From DATKDF01 sp035512795 (lineage in GTDB: Bacteria; Acidobacteriota; Vicinamibacteria; Vicinamibacterales; SCN-69-37), in contig DATKDF010000216.1 in the NCBI GenBank assembly GCA_035512795.1, positions 1 through 16,766 on the forward strand: DNA of 16,766 nt, given 5' to 3'. The stretch's first letter is position 1; each line of letters begins with the position of its first letter. The notes beneath the pieces were generated by a model. It did not search any database. It had not been told where the DNA came from and worked only from the letters and a program-made list of their open reading frames with translations. The position numbers were made by a program, and so were the translations under genes. Positions 1 to 7,929 of this stretch are shown piece after piece.

Positions 1-90
1 CTACTCGCGCAGAGCGGACAGGAGGCCCACGACCGCCAGCACGAAGACCTGGCGCAGGAGCATCCAGAGCACCTGCCCGGCCCGACCCGG
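1..90 (-). pseudogene. Possible remnant of an FtsX/ADOP-type ABC permease
   Basis: Read on the minus strand, about the last 24 codons before a TAG at positions 1-3 resemble the membrane segment found near the C-terminus of acidobacterial MacB/FtsX-like (ADOP) permeases: a G-Q-V-L-W-M-L-L-R-Q stretch followed by a hydrophobic helix. The resemblance stops a few residues upstream, and the frame closes where the helix should continue. No start codon or full domain is present, so this looks like a decayed scrap, not a gene. The match is short and the helix is low-complexity hydrophobic sequence, so chance similarity is possible. Sequence beyond position 1 is not available. Confidence 0.3.
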
Positions 91-132
91 GGGCCAAAGC
101 GTCGCGTCGAGACCGTCGGGCGCCGGTTCCGG

Positions 133-138
133 TATGAT
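133..138 (+). promoter_or_regulatory. Candidate -10 element upstream of the PQQ dehydrogenase
   Basis: The hexamer TATGAT matches the sigma-70 -10 consensus at five of six positions. It lies 33 bases before the ATG at 172, which would give a leader of about 25 nt. No good -35 hexamer is visible at 16-18 bp upstream, so the assignment rests on the -10 alone. Confidence 0.3.
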
Positions 139-171
139 TCGGCCACACACGGACACGCACGGAGAGGCAGG

Positions 172-2172
172 ATGCGCACTCAGATCCGATCCCTGAAACC
201 CTGGGCATTTGTCGCCACGCTCGCCGCCGCGGTGGGGACGCTGGCCACGACGGCCTTGACGCAGCAATCCGACGGCGGCTGGTCGTTCATCGGCGGCGAC
301 GCCGGCAACCAGCGGTATACCCGGCTCAACCAGATCACGCCGGCCAATTTCGGCAACCTCGAAGTGGGCTGGGAGTGGAACGGCGCCAGTTTCGGCGACG
401 TGCTGGCGCGCCCGATTCCGATCTACGTCGACGGCATGCTCATCACGGTGGCCGGCGATCGCCGCTACGTGGTGGCGATCGACGCCGGCACGGGCGAGAC
501 GCTCTGGACGTTCCGCGAGCCCTCCACCTTCCGCTGGGAGTATTCGATGCGGAAGAACCACGGCAAGGGCGTGGCGCACGCGCGGATCGACGGGCGCGAC
601 GTCGTCTACGTCATCACGCCGGCGTTCTTCCTCCACGCGCTCGACGCGAAGACGGGCCAGCCGCTCGAGGGCTTCGGCGGCGCGATTCCCCTCGAGGGCT
701 TCCCGACGACCGGCTCGGTCGACCTGCTCCAGGACCTCGGCCATCCCTTCGACCCGGACAAGGGCGTTCCGCTCGAGCGCGGCTACATCACGAGTTCATC
801 GCCGCCCATCGTCGTCAACGGCGTGGTCATCGTCGGCAACTCGGCCGAGCAGGGGTATTACCAGTCGCGCGAGGAGAACGTGCCGGGTGACATCCTCGCC
901 TACGACGCGAAGACCGGGAAGTTCCTGTGGAAGTTCAACGTGATCCCGAAGCCGGGCGAGGTCGGCCACGAGACGTGGGAGAACGACGCGTGGAAGACGA
1001 CGGGCGACATCTCGTCGTGGGCGCCGCTCGCGGCTGACGCGGCCAACAACCTCGTGTACATCCCGACCAACGGCGCCACGATGGACTTCTACGGCGGCCA
1101 CCGGCCGGGCGACAACCTGTTCAGTACGAGCCTCATCGCGCTCGACGTCCGCACGGGCCAACGCAAGTGGCACTACCAGCTGGTCCATCACGACATCTGG
1201 AACTACGACACCTCGACCGGTCCCGTGCTGATGGACGTCCAGATGAACGGCCGGACGGTGCCGATCATCGCGCAGGCGACCAAGCAGGCATTCCTGTACG
1301 TGTTCAACCGCGTGACAGGCGAGCCGATCTGGCCGATCGAAGAGAAGCCGGTTCCCGCGGGGCTCATTCCGGGCGAGAAGCTCTCGCCGACGCAGCCGCA
1401 TCCGACACGGCCGGCGCCCTACGACATGCAGGGCCTGCCCGAGGACCAGCTCATCGACTTCACGCCGGAACTGCGCGCGCAGGCGCTCCAACTGCTCAAC
1501 GAACGGTACGTCTGGGGTCCGTTCTTTCAGCCGCCGCTGCACCGGGACAACGACCTCGGCAAGCAGGGCGCGCTCTGGTGTCCGGGCGACGTCGGCGGCA
1601 CGAACATCGACGGCACGCCGGCGGTCGATCCCGAGGCCGGTATCATCTACGTGCCGTCGCAGAAGGGTTGTTCGTCGCGTCTGATGATCCCCGGCGCCGA
1701 GCGCGACAAGCAGGTCGATCAGCCGGCGGGCACGACGCTCGTCGACTGGGCGGCGGCCGGGTCGGTGCGCGGCGGCTCGTCCGTTCAGGGATTGCCGATC
1801 TTCAAGCCGCCGTACAGCAAGATCACGGCGATCGACATGAAGACGGGCGAGCATCTCTGGTGGATTCCGATCGGGGAGACGCCGGATCGGTACAGGAACA
1901 ACCCGGCGCTGAAGGGCATCGACATCGGCAACACGGGCACGGGCCGCCAGGCGGCAATCATCGCGACGCCGTCAATGCTGCTTTACTCCGGTGAGGGGAG
2001 CGACGGCACGGCGTACGTGTTCGCGGTGGACAAGAAGACCGGGCGGGAAGTTGGTCGCGTCAAGGCGCCGCGGCCGATCCGCTACGGGATGGTCACCTAC
2101 ATGCACCAGGGCCGGCAGCACATCGTCGTGCAGATGAATGGCGGGCTGGCGGCGCTGCGGCTGAAGCAGTAG
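172..2172 (+). CDS. Secreted PQQ-dependent dehydrogenase (eight-bladed quinoprotein propeller)
   Basis: A 666-residue quinoprotein predicted to oxidise an alcohol or sugar in the periplasm using pyrroloquinoline quinone. An N-terminal signal peptide (about residues 1-30, ending near A-L-T-Q) precedes W-S-F-I-G-G-D-A-G-N-Q-R-Y-T, the usual start of the propeller in this family. Blade motifs of the G-E-T-L-W type recur. V-H-H-D-I-W-N-Y-D (about 338-346) corresponds to the segment of membrane glucose dehydrogenase that carries the catalytic Asp; here that would be D341. L-W-C-P-G-D-V-G-G near 468 and Y-I-P/Y-V-P strands are also typical. There is no CxxCH haem motif, no vicinal Cys pair and no N-terminal five-helix anchor, so electrons must go to a separate carrier. 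The start is supported by GAGAGGCAGG just upstream. The substrate cannot be told from sequence, and no PQQ synthesis genes are in the window. Confidence 0.9.
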   Translation: MRTQIRSLKPWAFVATLAAAVGTLATTALTQQSDGGWSFIGGDAGNQRYTRLNQITPANFGNLEVGWEWNGASFGDVLARPIPIYVDGMLITVAGDRRYVVAIDAGTGETLWTFREPSTFRWEYSMRKNHGKGVAHARIDGRDVVYVITPAFFLHALDAKTGQPLEGFGGAIPLEGFPTTGSVDLLQDLGHPFDPDKGVPLERGYITSSSPPIVVNGVVIVGNSAEQGYYQSREENVPGDILAYDAKTGKFLWKFNVIPKPGEVGHETWENDAWKTTGDISSWAPLAADAANNLVYIPTNGATMDFYGGHRPGDNLFSTSLIALDVRTGQRKWHYQLVHHDIWNYDTSTGPVLMDVQMNGRTVPIIAQATKQAFLYVFNRVTGEPIWPIEEKPVPAGLIPGEKLSPTQPHPTRPAPYDMQGLPEDQLIDFTPELRAQALQLLNERYVWGPFFQPPLHRDNDLGKQGALWCPGDVGGTNIDGTPAVDPEAGIIYVPSQKGCSSRLMIPGAERDKQVDQPAGTTLVDWAAAGSVRGGSSVQGLPIFKPPYSKITAIDMKTGEHLWWIPIGETPDRYRNNPALKGIDIGNTGTGRQAAIIATPSMLLYSGEGSDGTAYVFAVDKKTGREVGRVKAPRPIRYGMVTYMHQGRQHIVVQMNGGLAALRLKQ

Positions 2173-2175
2173 CAG

Positions 2176-2191
2176 GCCGCAGGAATGCGGC
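2176..2191. terminator. Short GNRA-loop hairpin just after the PQQ dehydrogenase stop
   Basis: GCCGCA-GGAA-TGCGGC forms a perfect 6-bp stem with a GGAA tetraloop of the GNRA class, starting four bases after the TAG. No T-tract follows on either strand, so it is not a canonical intrinsic terminator. It lies between two convergent genes and may stabilise or end the transcripts. Confidence 0.35.
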
Positions 2192-2251
2192 TCCCGCGCC
2201 GCACGCCGGGCCGGACATCGCGACCGTCGACGTCTCCATGCCTGATGGCCC

Positions 2252-3271
2252 TCAGCCGCCCCAGCGGACGAGCACGACGTTGGTACGCTCGTCGAGCGTC
2301 CGCATGGCGGGCCACGCGCGGGCCGGCGTCGTCGACATCAGGCCGAACTCTTCCCCGACCGCCGGCCGCCACGAACGCAGCGGCTCCTGCTCGTCGTAGT
2401 AGAACGCGTCGGCCGCGATGTTCTCGGCCGTGACGTCCTTGCAGGCCTGACCCGGCCGGTACCACTCGGCCGCGCCGCCATACCAGCGGCCGCCGATCTT
2501 CGCGATCACCCACTGGTTGCCTTCGACCAGGGTGTTCGGGTCGTTGAAAAAGATCGTCGACGGCCACTGCCCCAGCCGCGTGTGCCAGATGCAGAGGTTG
2601 TGCGGGACGGTACTCGTGCCCGTGATCGTCGACGTCTGCGGCCAGGCCCACACGTCGGACGGGCCGAGCACCCAGGTCACGTCGCGCAGATCGATTTCGT
2701 CGGCCGACGGCTGAGGCGCCGTCGAGGGCGGCGGTGGCGGCGGCGGCGGTGGTGGCGGGGGCGGGGGTGGCCCCGGCAGACCGGGAATCTTGCCGCGCCT
2801 GACGGTCTCGGTGCCGGAAAACGGGCCGGCGCACGTCGTGGCCGACCACTGGAAGCGGACGATGTCGGCCGCTTCGGTCTTGCCGTTCGCGGTGAGCGAG
2901 AAGGCGCAGTTGAGCCCGGCCATGTTCACCGTGCCGTTGACGATGATGTTGACCGTCGTGTCATTGACAATCTCGCCGGTCGCGGCGCCCGTGAGCTGTG
3001 CAATGCCGAGACAGGTGGCCGCAAACTCCCCGCTCATCCGGTTACCGCTCTGCTCGTTCACCCGCCATTCGAAGTTGCCGCAGTCCGAGGAGGTGGCCGA
3101 GGTGACCGACTCCGACGTCCAGGTACCGATGAAGCCGGACCCCGTCGCGGGCGGTGTCGTCGACGGACCGGTAGACGGGCCTGTCGGGTTGCTGCCCTGC
3201 TGGAACTCGCAGGCGGCCGTCAGAATTGTCATGAGGACCAGCAGGCTGGCCCGGGCAAGAACTCGCTGCAT
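2252..3271 (-). CDS. Two-domain lipoprotein with a 15-proline linker, function unknown
   Basis: A 339-residue protein when started at the ATG at 3271. That start places a classic lipoprotein signal (M-Q-R-V-L-A-R then a hydrophobic run ending L-T-A-A-C) at the N-terminus with the lipidated Cys at 21; the frame is open 29 codons further but would bury the signal. A Ser/Thr/Pro/Gly-rich tether (about 25-50) leads to a first domain of about 110 residues with four cysteines (S-D-C-G, A-T-C-L, L-N-C-A, T-T-C-A), probably a disulfide-bonded beta fold. Then come 15 consecutive prolines (codons at 2726-2770) and a second domain of about 130 residues rich in Trp and Tyr with two cysteines, which could bind a glycan. 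I do not recognise either domain by name. It lies 182 bp downstream of the kinase on the same strand and could share its transcript. Confidence 0.75.
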   Translation of the reverse strand: MQRVLARASLLVLMTILTAACEFQQGSNPTGPSTGPSTTPPATGSGFIGTWTSESVTSATSSDCGNFEWRVNEQSGNRMSGEFAATCLGIAQLTGAATGEIVNDTTVNIIVNGTVNMAGLNCAFSLTANGKTEAADIVRFQWSATTCAGPFSGTETVRRGKIPGLPGPPPPPPPPPPPPPPPSTAPQPSADEIDLRDVTWVLGPSDVWAWPQTSTITGTSTVPHNLCIWHTRLGQWPSTIFFNDPNTLVEGNQWVIAKIGGRWYGGAAEWYRPGQACKDVTAENIAADAFYYDEQEPLRSWRPAVGEEFGLMSTTPARAWPAMRTLDERTNVVLVRWGG

Positions 3272-3427
3272 GTGTGACGCTGGCGAACCGCGTTCGGGCG
3301 TGACCTGGCGCGGCCGACCCTCCGGCGTGGACATGTGCGAATTCGATGCCGACGGCAATGCCGGGCATTTCGGCGATCGGGCGCGGCCGGCCCGAACGAA
3401 CCTGGCGGACGGATTTCAGGAAAGGCA

Positions 3428-3443
3428 GTCCGGAGATGCGGAC
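3428..3443 (-). terminator. Weak hairpin downstream of the kinase stop
   Basis: GTCCG and CGGAC pair across a 6-base loop, 11 bases past the kinase stop. On the minus strand it is followed by TGCCTTTCC, a poor T-tract. At best this is a weak attenuator between the kinase and the lipoprotein. Confidence 0.2.
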
Positions 3444-3453
3444 CCGGTTCCCG

Positions 3454-6111
3454 TCAGCGGCCGGCGTCCCGGCGCCAGTTGAGGATGGCGTGCACGGCGT
3501 TGGCCTGCTGGGTGTCGCCGAACAGGGAAACGACGAAGCGCTGGCCGTCGGCCGATGGGAGCAGGAAGCGGCCCTTGGCCGATTCGGGCAGGGTGAGCAC
3601 CTGGCGTTCGGCGCCCACCGGCCGGGCATTGTCGGCGCGCACCTCCACGGAGTACAGATTCCGCCCACGCAGGAAGAACAGCTCACTTCCGGCCGGGTTC
3701 CACTCCGGGTCGAGCCCGCCGTCGGCCGAAACGCGCACCTCGCCGCCGCCGGTGGCCGGGCGCAGATAGATCTCGTACTGGCCGCTTTGATCCGACGCGT
3801 ACGCGACCCAGCGGCCATCGGGCGAATAACGCGCGTCGATCTCGCTGGCGCCGGTCGCGAGAAACGGCTCCGGGTCGCCGCCGTCAGTCCCGACCGGCAG
3901 CCGCCAGACGTCGTTGTCGGCGGCACGCGTTCGCTGCAGCGTGGCGCTCTGCACGTATAGCAGCGACTTCGCGTCTGGCGACCAGTCCATCGGCAGCAGG
4001 CGCTTGCCCTCGGGCTCGGCGACGAGCAGCCGCGGCGGCTCGCTGCGATCCACCGGCACGACGTACAGGCCCTGCGGTTCGATGCCGTCGCCGAGGCGCG
4101 CGATCACCCAGCGGCTGTCGGGCGACCAGACCGGGAAGGTGGCGCGGATGCCGGGCGTGAGGGCGGCGCGCACGTCCCGCTCGAGGTCGTGGATCCAGAC
4201 CGAGATCGGCGACGTCTCGGTGCCGGCCACCTCGAGAGCCAGCGACAGGCCGTCGGGTGCCAGCCGCGAGTCCGTGTCGTGCGTGCCCTTGCGTGCCGTC
4301 GCCATCGTCTCTCCGCCGTTGCGATCGAGCCACGCCAGCGTCTCTCCGGCCTCGGCCACGCGGCCCGCGACGTAGGCGAGCGTGCCGCCGGCCGAGACGT
4401 CGAACGCGGGCACGCTGCCATTGAGAAGCGCCAGGCCCTCGACCCGCACGACCGGCGGCGCCACGACGGCGCCCGTGGCGGGATCGAGGCGCGCCGACGC
4501 CAGACGACCGCGCTCGTCGACGGCGAGCACCTCGCCGTCGCCGACGTGCAGCGGGTGACGGTAGCTCTTGAGAATCAGCGTCGGCTCGGCGATCGCTGTA
4601 CCCACAACGACGAGTCCGTCCGAGCCCGTCGGGACGCCCGCAAAGGCAATCCAGCGGCCCGGCGCCAGCTCGGTCGTGGCGATGAGGCGAGAAGCGTCGC
4701 CCAGGGAGCCGCGCCACAGTTCCTCGGCGCCGCCGCCGGCCGGGATACGTACGATGCGCGTCTCTTTGAGCCAGGTCGAGGCCTGTACATCGCCGGCGGC
4801 GCCGCGGTACAGCGCGTAGATCTGCGTGCCCGCTTCGAACGTCGCCTCGACGAGCGGCGAGGAGCCGTCGATGCCCACGCTCAGCACTTCGATGCCACGG
4901 GCGAAATACAGACGTGTGCCTGTGACATCAAAGGTCAGCGCGGGTGCCCCCTGCGTGTCCGGCAGCAGGCGCCAGGCCATGTCGCCGAGGCTACGCAGGC
5001 GGATGCCGGTCGGCGGCGCCGATTCGGCCACCTGCGTGCCGTCGGGCGAAATGGCCAGCGCGTCGATGCCGAGTGCGACCGAGTCGGGCGCGAGCAGGAC
5101 GCGTGCCTCCGCCGGCGGGGAAGGCGTGCCGCGCACGAGCCATCCGGCCACGAGCCCGGCGAGGAGCAGCGCGGCCGCCACGGGCACCGCCGTGCGCCAC
5201 GACAGGCCGGCCGCGTCGGCCGTCGCCGCGCGCGGCCGGTCGCCGAGCGCCGCCTGCAGTTCCAGCCGCACGTCGCCGACGTCGCGCGTCCGCAGTTTGG
5301 GATCCTTCTGCAGCATCCGCTCGAGCAGCGCCTGGAGGCGCGCCGGCAGCGGCGGAAGTGCGGCGAAGTCCACCGGCTCCTTGAGGATGCCCGCCAGCAC
5401 ATCCGAGATGGTCTCGCCCTCGAAGGCCTTGCGCCCGGTGAGCATCTCGTAGAGCACGCAGCCGAGCGCCCAGATGTCGGCGCGCTTGTCCACGGCTTTG
5501 CCGCGCGCCTGCTCCGGACTCATGTAGGCGGCCGTGCCGAGAATCATCCCGGTCCGGGTGGCAGGCACGGTTGGCGAGGCCGACAGCTCCAGCGAGCCGC
5601 TCGTGCCGTCGGCATCGAACGCTTTGGCCAACCCGAAGTCGAGCACCTTGACGTCGCCGTCGTTGGTCAGGTGCACGTTCGCCGGTTTGAGGTCGCGATG
5701 CACGATGCCGCGCTCGTGCGCCGCCTCGAGACCGGATGCGATCCCAGCGGCGATCTCGGTGGCCTCGCGCCACGGCAGTGGCCCGGCGGCCACCCGCTCG
5801 TGCAGCGACTGGCCCTCGACCAGTTCCATGACCAGGAAGGCGATGTGCCGCCGGACGCCCCCGTCGTCAATGTCCGCGCCGCCGAACCCGTACACGGCGG
5901 CGACGTTCGGATGGCTGAGCGATGCCAGGAGCTGCGCTTCGCGCTCGAGTCGCGCCAGCCGCTCGGCATCGGCCGACAGTTCCGGCGGCAGGACCTTGAT
6001 GGCCACGTGCCGGCGCAGGCGCGTGTCTTCGGCCCGGTAGACCGCGCCCATGCCGCCCTGGCCGATCTTGTCGATGATCTCGTAGTGCTCGAGTCGTGTG
6101 CCTGCCTGCAT
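3454..6111 (-). CDS. Transmembrane Hanks-type Ser/Thr kinase with PD40/TolB-like propeller
   Basis: An 885-residue receptor-like kinase. The kinase domain spans about residues 9-285 and has all key motifs: glycine loop G18-x-G-G-x-G23, V-A-I-K with K39, H-R-D-L-K-P-A-N with catalytic D140, K142 and N145, D-F-G at 158-160, and G-T-x-x-Y-M-S-P-E-Q at 192-201. It should therefore be catalytically competent. A single membrane helix lies at about 308-326. The remaining roughly 555 residues form an external propeller with PD40-type repeats (W-S-P-D-S-R-W-V, W-S-P-D-A-K-S-L, Y-S-P-D-G-R-W-V-A-Y). This kinase-TM-propeller architecture is widespread and expanded in Acidobacteriota. The start is supported by GGAG shortly upstream. 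The ligand and kinase substrates are unknown. The adjacent lipoprotein on the same strand is a possible partner, by position only. Confidence 0.93.
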   Translation of the reverse strand: MQAGTRLEHYEIIDKIGQGGMGAVYRAEDTRLRRHVAIKVLPPELSADAERLARLEREAQLLASLSHPNVAAVYGFGGADIDDGGVRRHIAFLVMELVEGQSLHERVAAGPLPWREATEIAAGIASGLEAAHERGIVHRDLKPANVHLTNDGDVKVLDFGLAKAFDADGTSGSLELSASPTVPATRTGMILGTAAYMSPEQARGKAVDKRADIWALGCVLYEMLTGRKAFEGETISDVLAGILKEPVDFAALPPLPARLQALLERMLQKDPKLRTRDVGDVRLELQAALGDRPRAATADAAGLSWRTAVPVAAALLLAGLVAGWLVRGTPSPPAEARVLLAPDSVALGIDALAISPDGTQVAESAPPTGIRLRSLGDMAWRLLPDTQGAPALTFDVTGTRLYFARGIEVLSVGIDGSSPLVEATFEAGTQIYALYRGAAGDVQASTWLKETRIVRIPAGGGAEELWRGSLGDASRLIATTELAPGRWIAFAGVPTGSDGLVVVGTAIAEPTLILKSYRHPLHVGDGEVLAVDERGRLASARLDPATGAVVAPPVVRVEGLALLNGSVPAFDVSAGGTLAYVAGRVAEAGETLAWLDRNGGETMATARKGTHDTDSRLAPDGLSLALEVAGTETSPISVWIHDLERDVRAALTPGIRATFPVWSPDSRWVIARLGDGIEPQGLYVVPVDRSEPPRLLVAEPEGKRLLPMDWSPDAKSLLYVQSATLQRTRAADNDVWRLPVGTDGGDPEPFLATGASEIDARYSPDGRWVAYASDQSGQYEIYLRPATGGGEVRVSADGGLDPEWNPAGSELFFLRGRNLYSVEVRADNARPVGAERQVLTLPESAKGRFLLPSADGQRFVVSLFGDTQQANAVHAILNWRRDAGR

Positions 6112-6217
6112 CCTGTACTCCGAACAGGCGGCATGGTAGCCCGAATCGCGTGATCAGGCGCAGACGACGCCGGGGGTCTTCCGGGAAGGCGCCCCAGCCA
6201 CCGTTCACGGGCGCCGG

Positions 6218-6246
6218 TTGACATCATGATGTCTGGTTCGTAGCAT
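6218..6246 (+). promoter_or_regulatory. vapBC promoter, -35 TTGACA and -10 TAGCAT
   Basis: A perfect -35 (TTGACA, 6218-6223) is separated by exactly 17 bp from TAGCAT (6241-6246), which matches four of six consensus -10 positions. Transcription would begin about 7 bases later, at or next to the GTG of vapB (6253), so the mRNA is predicted to be leaderless. Confidence 0.7.
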
Positions 6247-6254
6247 CATGATGT
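6221..6254. promoter_or_regulatory. Paired palindromic operator over the vapBC promoter
   Basis: The 10-bp palindrome CATCATGATG occurs twice, at 6222-6231 and 6244-6253. The copies are 22 bp apart, about two helical turns, and so lie on one face of the DNA. The first, extended to ACATCATGATGT (6221-6232), overlaps the -35; the second overlaps the -10 and the vapB start codon. This arrangement fits autorepression by a ribbon-helix-helix VapB or VapBC complex, as known for type II toxin-antitoxin operons. Confidence 0.7.
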
Positions 6255-6501
6255 GCGCACGACACTGACTCTCGAACCGGACGTGGCCGCCAAGCTGCGA
6301 TCCCGGGCCCGAAAGACAGGGCGCCCGTTCAAGGACGTGGTGAACGACGCGTTGCGCCTCGGCCTGCAGTCGGACGCCGGCAGAGGGCGGCGGACGGCGT
6401 TCGCGGTGAAGACACGCGACCTGGGTCGCCTCGCACCGGGCCTGAATGTCGACAACGTGGGCGACCTGCTCGAACGTCTCGAGGGGCCGCTCCATCGATG
6501 A
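6253..6501 (+). CDS. vapB: VapB-type antitoxin, ribbon-helix-helix (DUF2191-like)
   Basis: An 82-residue protein starting at GTG. The N-terminus M-R-T-T-L-T-L-E-P-D-V-A (1-12) is a typical RHH beta strand and helix start, followed by R-S-R-A-R-K-T-G-R-P-F-K-D-V-V-N-D-A-L-R-L-G-L (16-38), the second helix of the VapB/DUF2191 family. The C-terminal half (about 50-82), with L-G-R-L-A-P-G-L-N-V-D-N, would wrap around and neutralise the toxin. Nearby ATGs at 6248 and 6251 are in another frame, so GTG is the only sensible start, and no ribosome-binding site precedes it. Its stop TGA overlaps the vapC ATG (ATGA), giving translational coupling. It is expected to repress its own promoter through the two palindromes covering the -35 and -10. 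Confidence 0.88.
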   Translation: MRTTLTLEPDVAAKLRSRARKTGRPFKDVVNDALRLGLQSDAGRGRRTAFAVKTRDLGRLAPGLNVDNVGDLLERLEGPLHR

Positions 6502-6929
6502 TCCTGGTCGACGCCAACCTCCTGATCCACGCCTACAACCCGCGGTCCGCTGACCACGCCGCCGCCCGCGCGTGGCTCGAGCGCGCGCTGTCGCGCAGAA
6601 CGCCCATTCGGCTCGCGTGGATCACGCTCTGGGCGTTTCTCAGGATCACGACGCACCCGCGGGTCTTTGAGTATCCATTTTCGATCGACGAGGCCGGCGC
6701 GATCATTGACTCGTGGCTGGCGCACCCGGCCGTGAGCATCCTGGAACCGGGCGATCGGCACTGGTCGGTCCTGCGAGATCTGGCCGGGCACACGCAGGCC
6801 GTCGGGCCGTTGATGATGGATGCCGTCCTGGCCGCGCTGGCCTTCGAGCACGGGGCAACCCTCGCGACGACCGATCGCGATTTCGCCAGGTTTCCAGACC
6901 TCCGCTGGGAGAATCCGCTCGCGGGCTGA
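6498..6929 (+). CDS. vapC: VapC-type PIN-domain ribonuclease toxin
   Basis: A 143-residue PIN-domain protein, the usual length for the family. The first acidic residue is D5 in M-I-L-V-D-A-N-L-L-I; the others are D108 in L-M-M-D-A-V-L-A-A-L-A and D126/D128 in A-T-T-D-R-D-F-A-R-F. The C-terminal R-F-P-D-L-R-W-E-N-P-L is the standard ending of this VapC subgroup. The subgroup has W-I-T-L-W-A-F-L-R at 41-49 in place of the Glu found in many VapCs. It should cleave a structured RNA (tRNA or rRNA in characterised members) when not bound by VapB. The gene appears intact. Its product is 45 residues longer in the middle than the decayed copy at 10253, which makes it a good reference for that locus. 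Confidence 0.92.
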   Translation: MILVDANLLIHAYNPRSADHAAARAWLERALSRRTPIRLAWITLWAFLRITTHPRVFEYPFSIDEAGAIIDSWLAHPAVSILEPGDRHWSVLRDLAGHTQAVGPLMMDAVLAALAFEHGATLATTDRDFARFPDLRWENPLAG

Positions 6930-7025
6930 AGATCGAGGATGTAGTTCACGTCCGCGAGATCGCCCTGCGCCACGACCCGGCACAGAAAGTCATCCTCGCG
7001 CTCGAGCACCCGTGGAGATCCGGAT

Positions 7026-7904
7026 TCAGAAGTCATCGGCGCCCGGCTGACGTCGCCGGGCTCGCTTCCGGCCGACGAAGACCGCGACGTGTGCCACGAC
7101 CGCGGTCAGGACCACCACCGACGTCGTCCCGAGCGCGATGCCGACAAACGCCACGGCCACCATGTCCCCGCCGACCGGCACCCATCCGGCGAGCATCGGC
7201 ACGTAGACGACGCCGGCAGCGGCACAGAGCGCGATGGCCGTCCATCGGCCGATGGCCGGCAGCGGCCGGGCCCGCGTCGGGAGCCAGAGAGACGCCGCCA
7301 CCAGGTACGGCATCGCCTGCCCCAGGAGCACGGCCGGCTGAAGCAGGTAGCCCTCGAGGCCTCGCGCGAACGCAAGCTGAACGGGCGTCCCGATGGCGAG
7401 GATCAGTCCGGCTACGAGCCAGCCGAGCGTCTGGCGCGCCGCGCTCGTGGGCGCGCCGCCAATCCATCGCGGCACGGCCGCACGAAAGCGGGTCCAGGCC
7501 TCGCCATGCGTGCGCTCGAGGAAGGACTCCTCGTGCACGATCACGCGCACGTGAAAGACGATGGCGACGATGACGGCGTAGAGCATCAATCCAGGCGACC
7601 GGTAGCCAACCGCCCAGCCGAGGAGGACGAGCACGACCGCGACGTACATCGGATTGCGCGACACACGATAGGGACCTGAGACGACCAGCGTGCGGGGCGG
7701 ATCCCACGGCGCGAGCGTGCCGCCGCCGTCGCGGTAGACCGCCGTTACGCACCAGACGAGGAGCACGACGCCGGGCGTGAGCGGCAGGAAGCCGGCCGGG
7801 TCAAACGACCGGGCCCAGGGTGGCGCGTCGAGGAGCAGCGCCGGCACGACGAACGCCACCACCCCCGGAAGCAGCAGAAACGCCAGCAGCGCGCGGGCGA
7901 GCAT
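7026..7904 (-). CDS. Polytopic ICMT/PEMT-like methyltransferase with an extra C-terminal membrane domain
   Basis: A 292-residue membrane protein. Residues 1-150 carry the isoprenylcysteine carboxyl methyltransferase/phospholipid methyltransferase signature: S-G-P-Y-R-x-x-R-N-P-M-Y at 76-87, then H-E-E-S-F-L-E-R at 124-131 and F-R-x-x-V-P-R-W at 140-147, which in the family form the SAM site and ending. Helices are visible at about 5-25, 41-57, 86-100 and 104-121. After the methyltransferase signature the protein continues for about 140 residues with four more hydrophobic segments (about 158-178, 190-208, 221-240, 247-275), whereas simple bacterial ICMT-like proteins usually end near the VPRW motif. 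It begins 25 bp after the serine hydrolase gene and is probably co-transcribed. The start has no strong ribosome-binding site. The substrate is unknown; bacterial members act on small molecules or lipids as often as on proteins. Confidence 0.8.
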   Translation of the reverse strand: MLARALLAFLLLPGVVAFVVPALLLDAPPWARSFDPAGFLPLTPGVVLLVWCVTAVYRDGGGTLAPWDPPRTLVVSGPYRVSRNPMYVAVVLVLLGWAVGYRSPGLMLYAVIVAIVFHVRVIVHEESFLERTHGEAWTRFRAAVPRWIGGAPTSAARQTLGWLVAGLILAIGTPVQLAFARGLEGYLLQPAVLLGQAMPYLVAASLWLPTRARPLPAIGRWTAIALCAAAGVVYVPMLAGWVPVGGDMVAVAFVGIALGTTSVVVLTAVVAHVAVFVGRKRARRRQPGADDF

Positions 7905-7929
7905 CCCACAAGTGCCTGGGCGCCGCCGA

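Noticed and set aside
4..744. A 247-codon minus-strand frame opposite the start of the PQQ dehydrogenase
   Set aside because: Most of it is an antisense shadow; only the final 25 or so codons resemble a permease segment and are listed as a possible remnant.
4189..6153. A 654-codon open frame on the plus strand opposite the kinase
   Set aside because: High GC removes stops from antisense frames. The translation is Arg/Ala/His-rich without domains, while the minus-strand kinase has every catalytic motif.
6930..7036. A minus-strand stretch reading R-E-D-D-F-L-C-R-V-V-A-Q-G-D-L-A-D-V-N-Y-I
   Set aside because: It looks protein-like for about 30 residues but has no start signal, runs into the antisense of vapC and matches no family I know.
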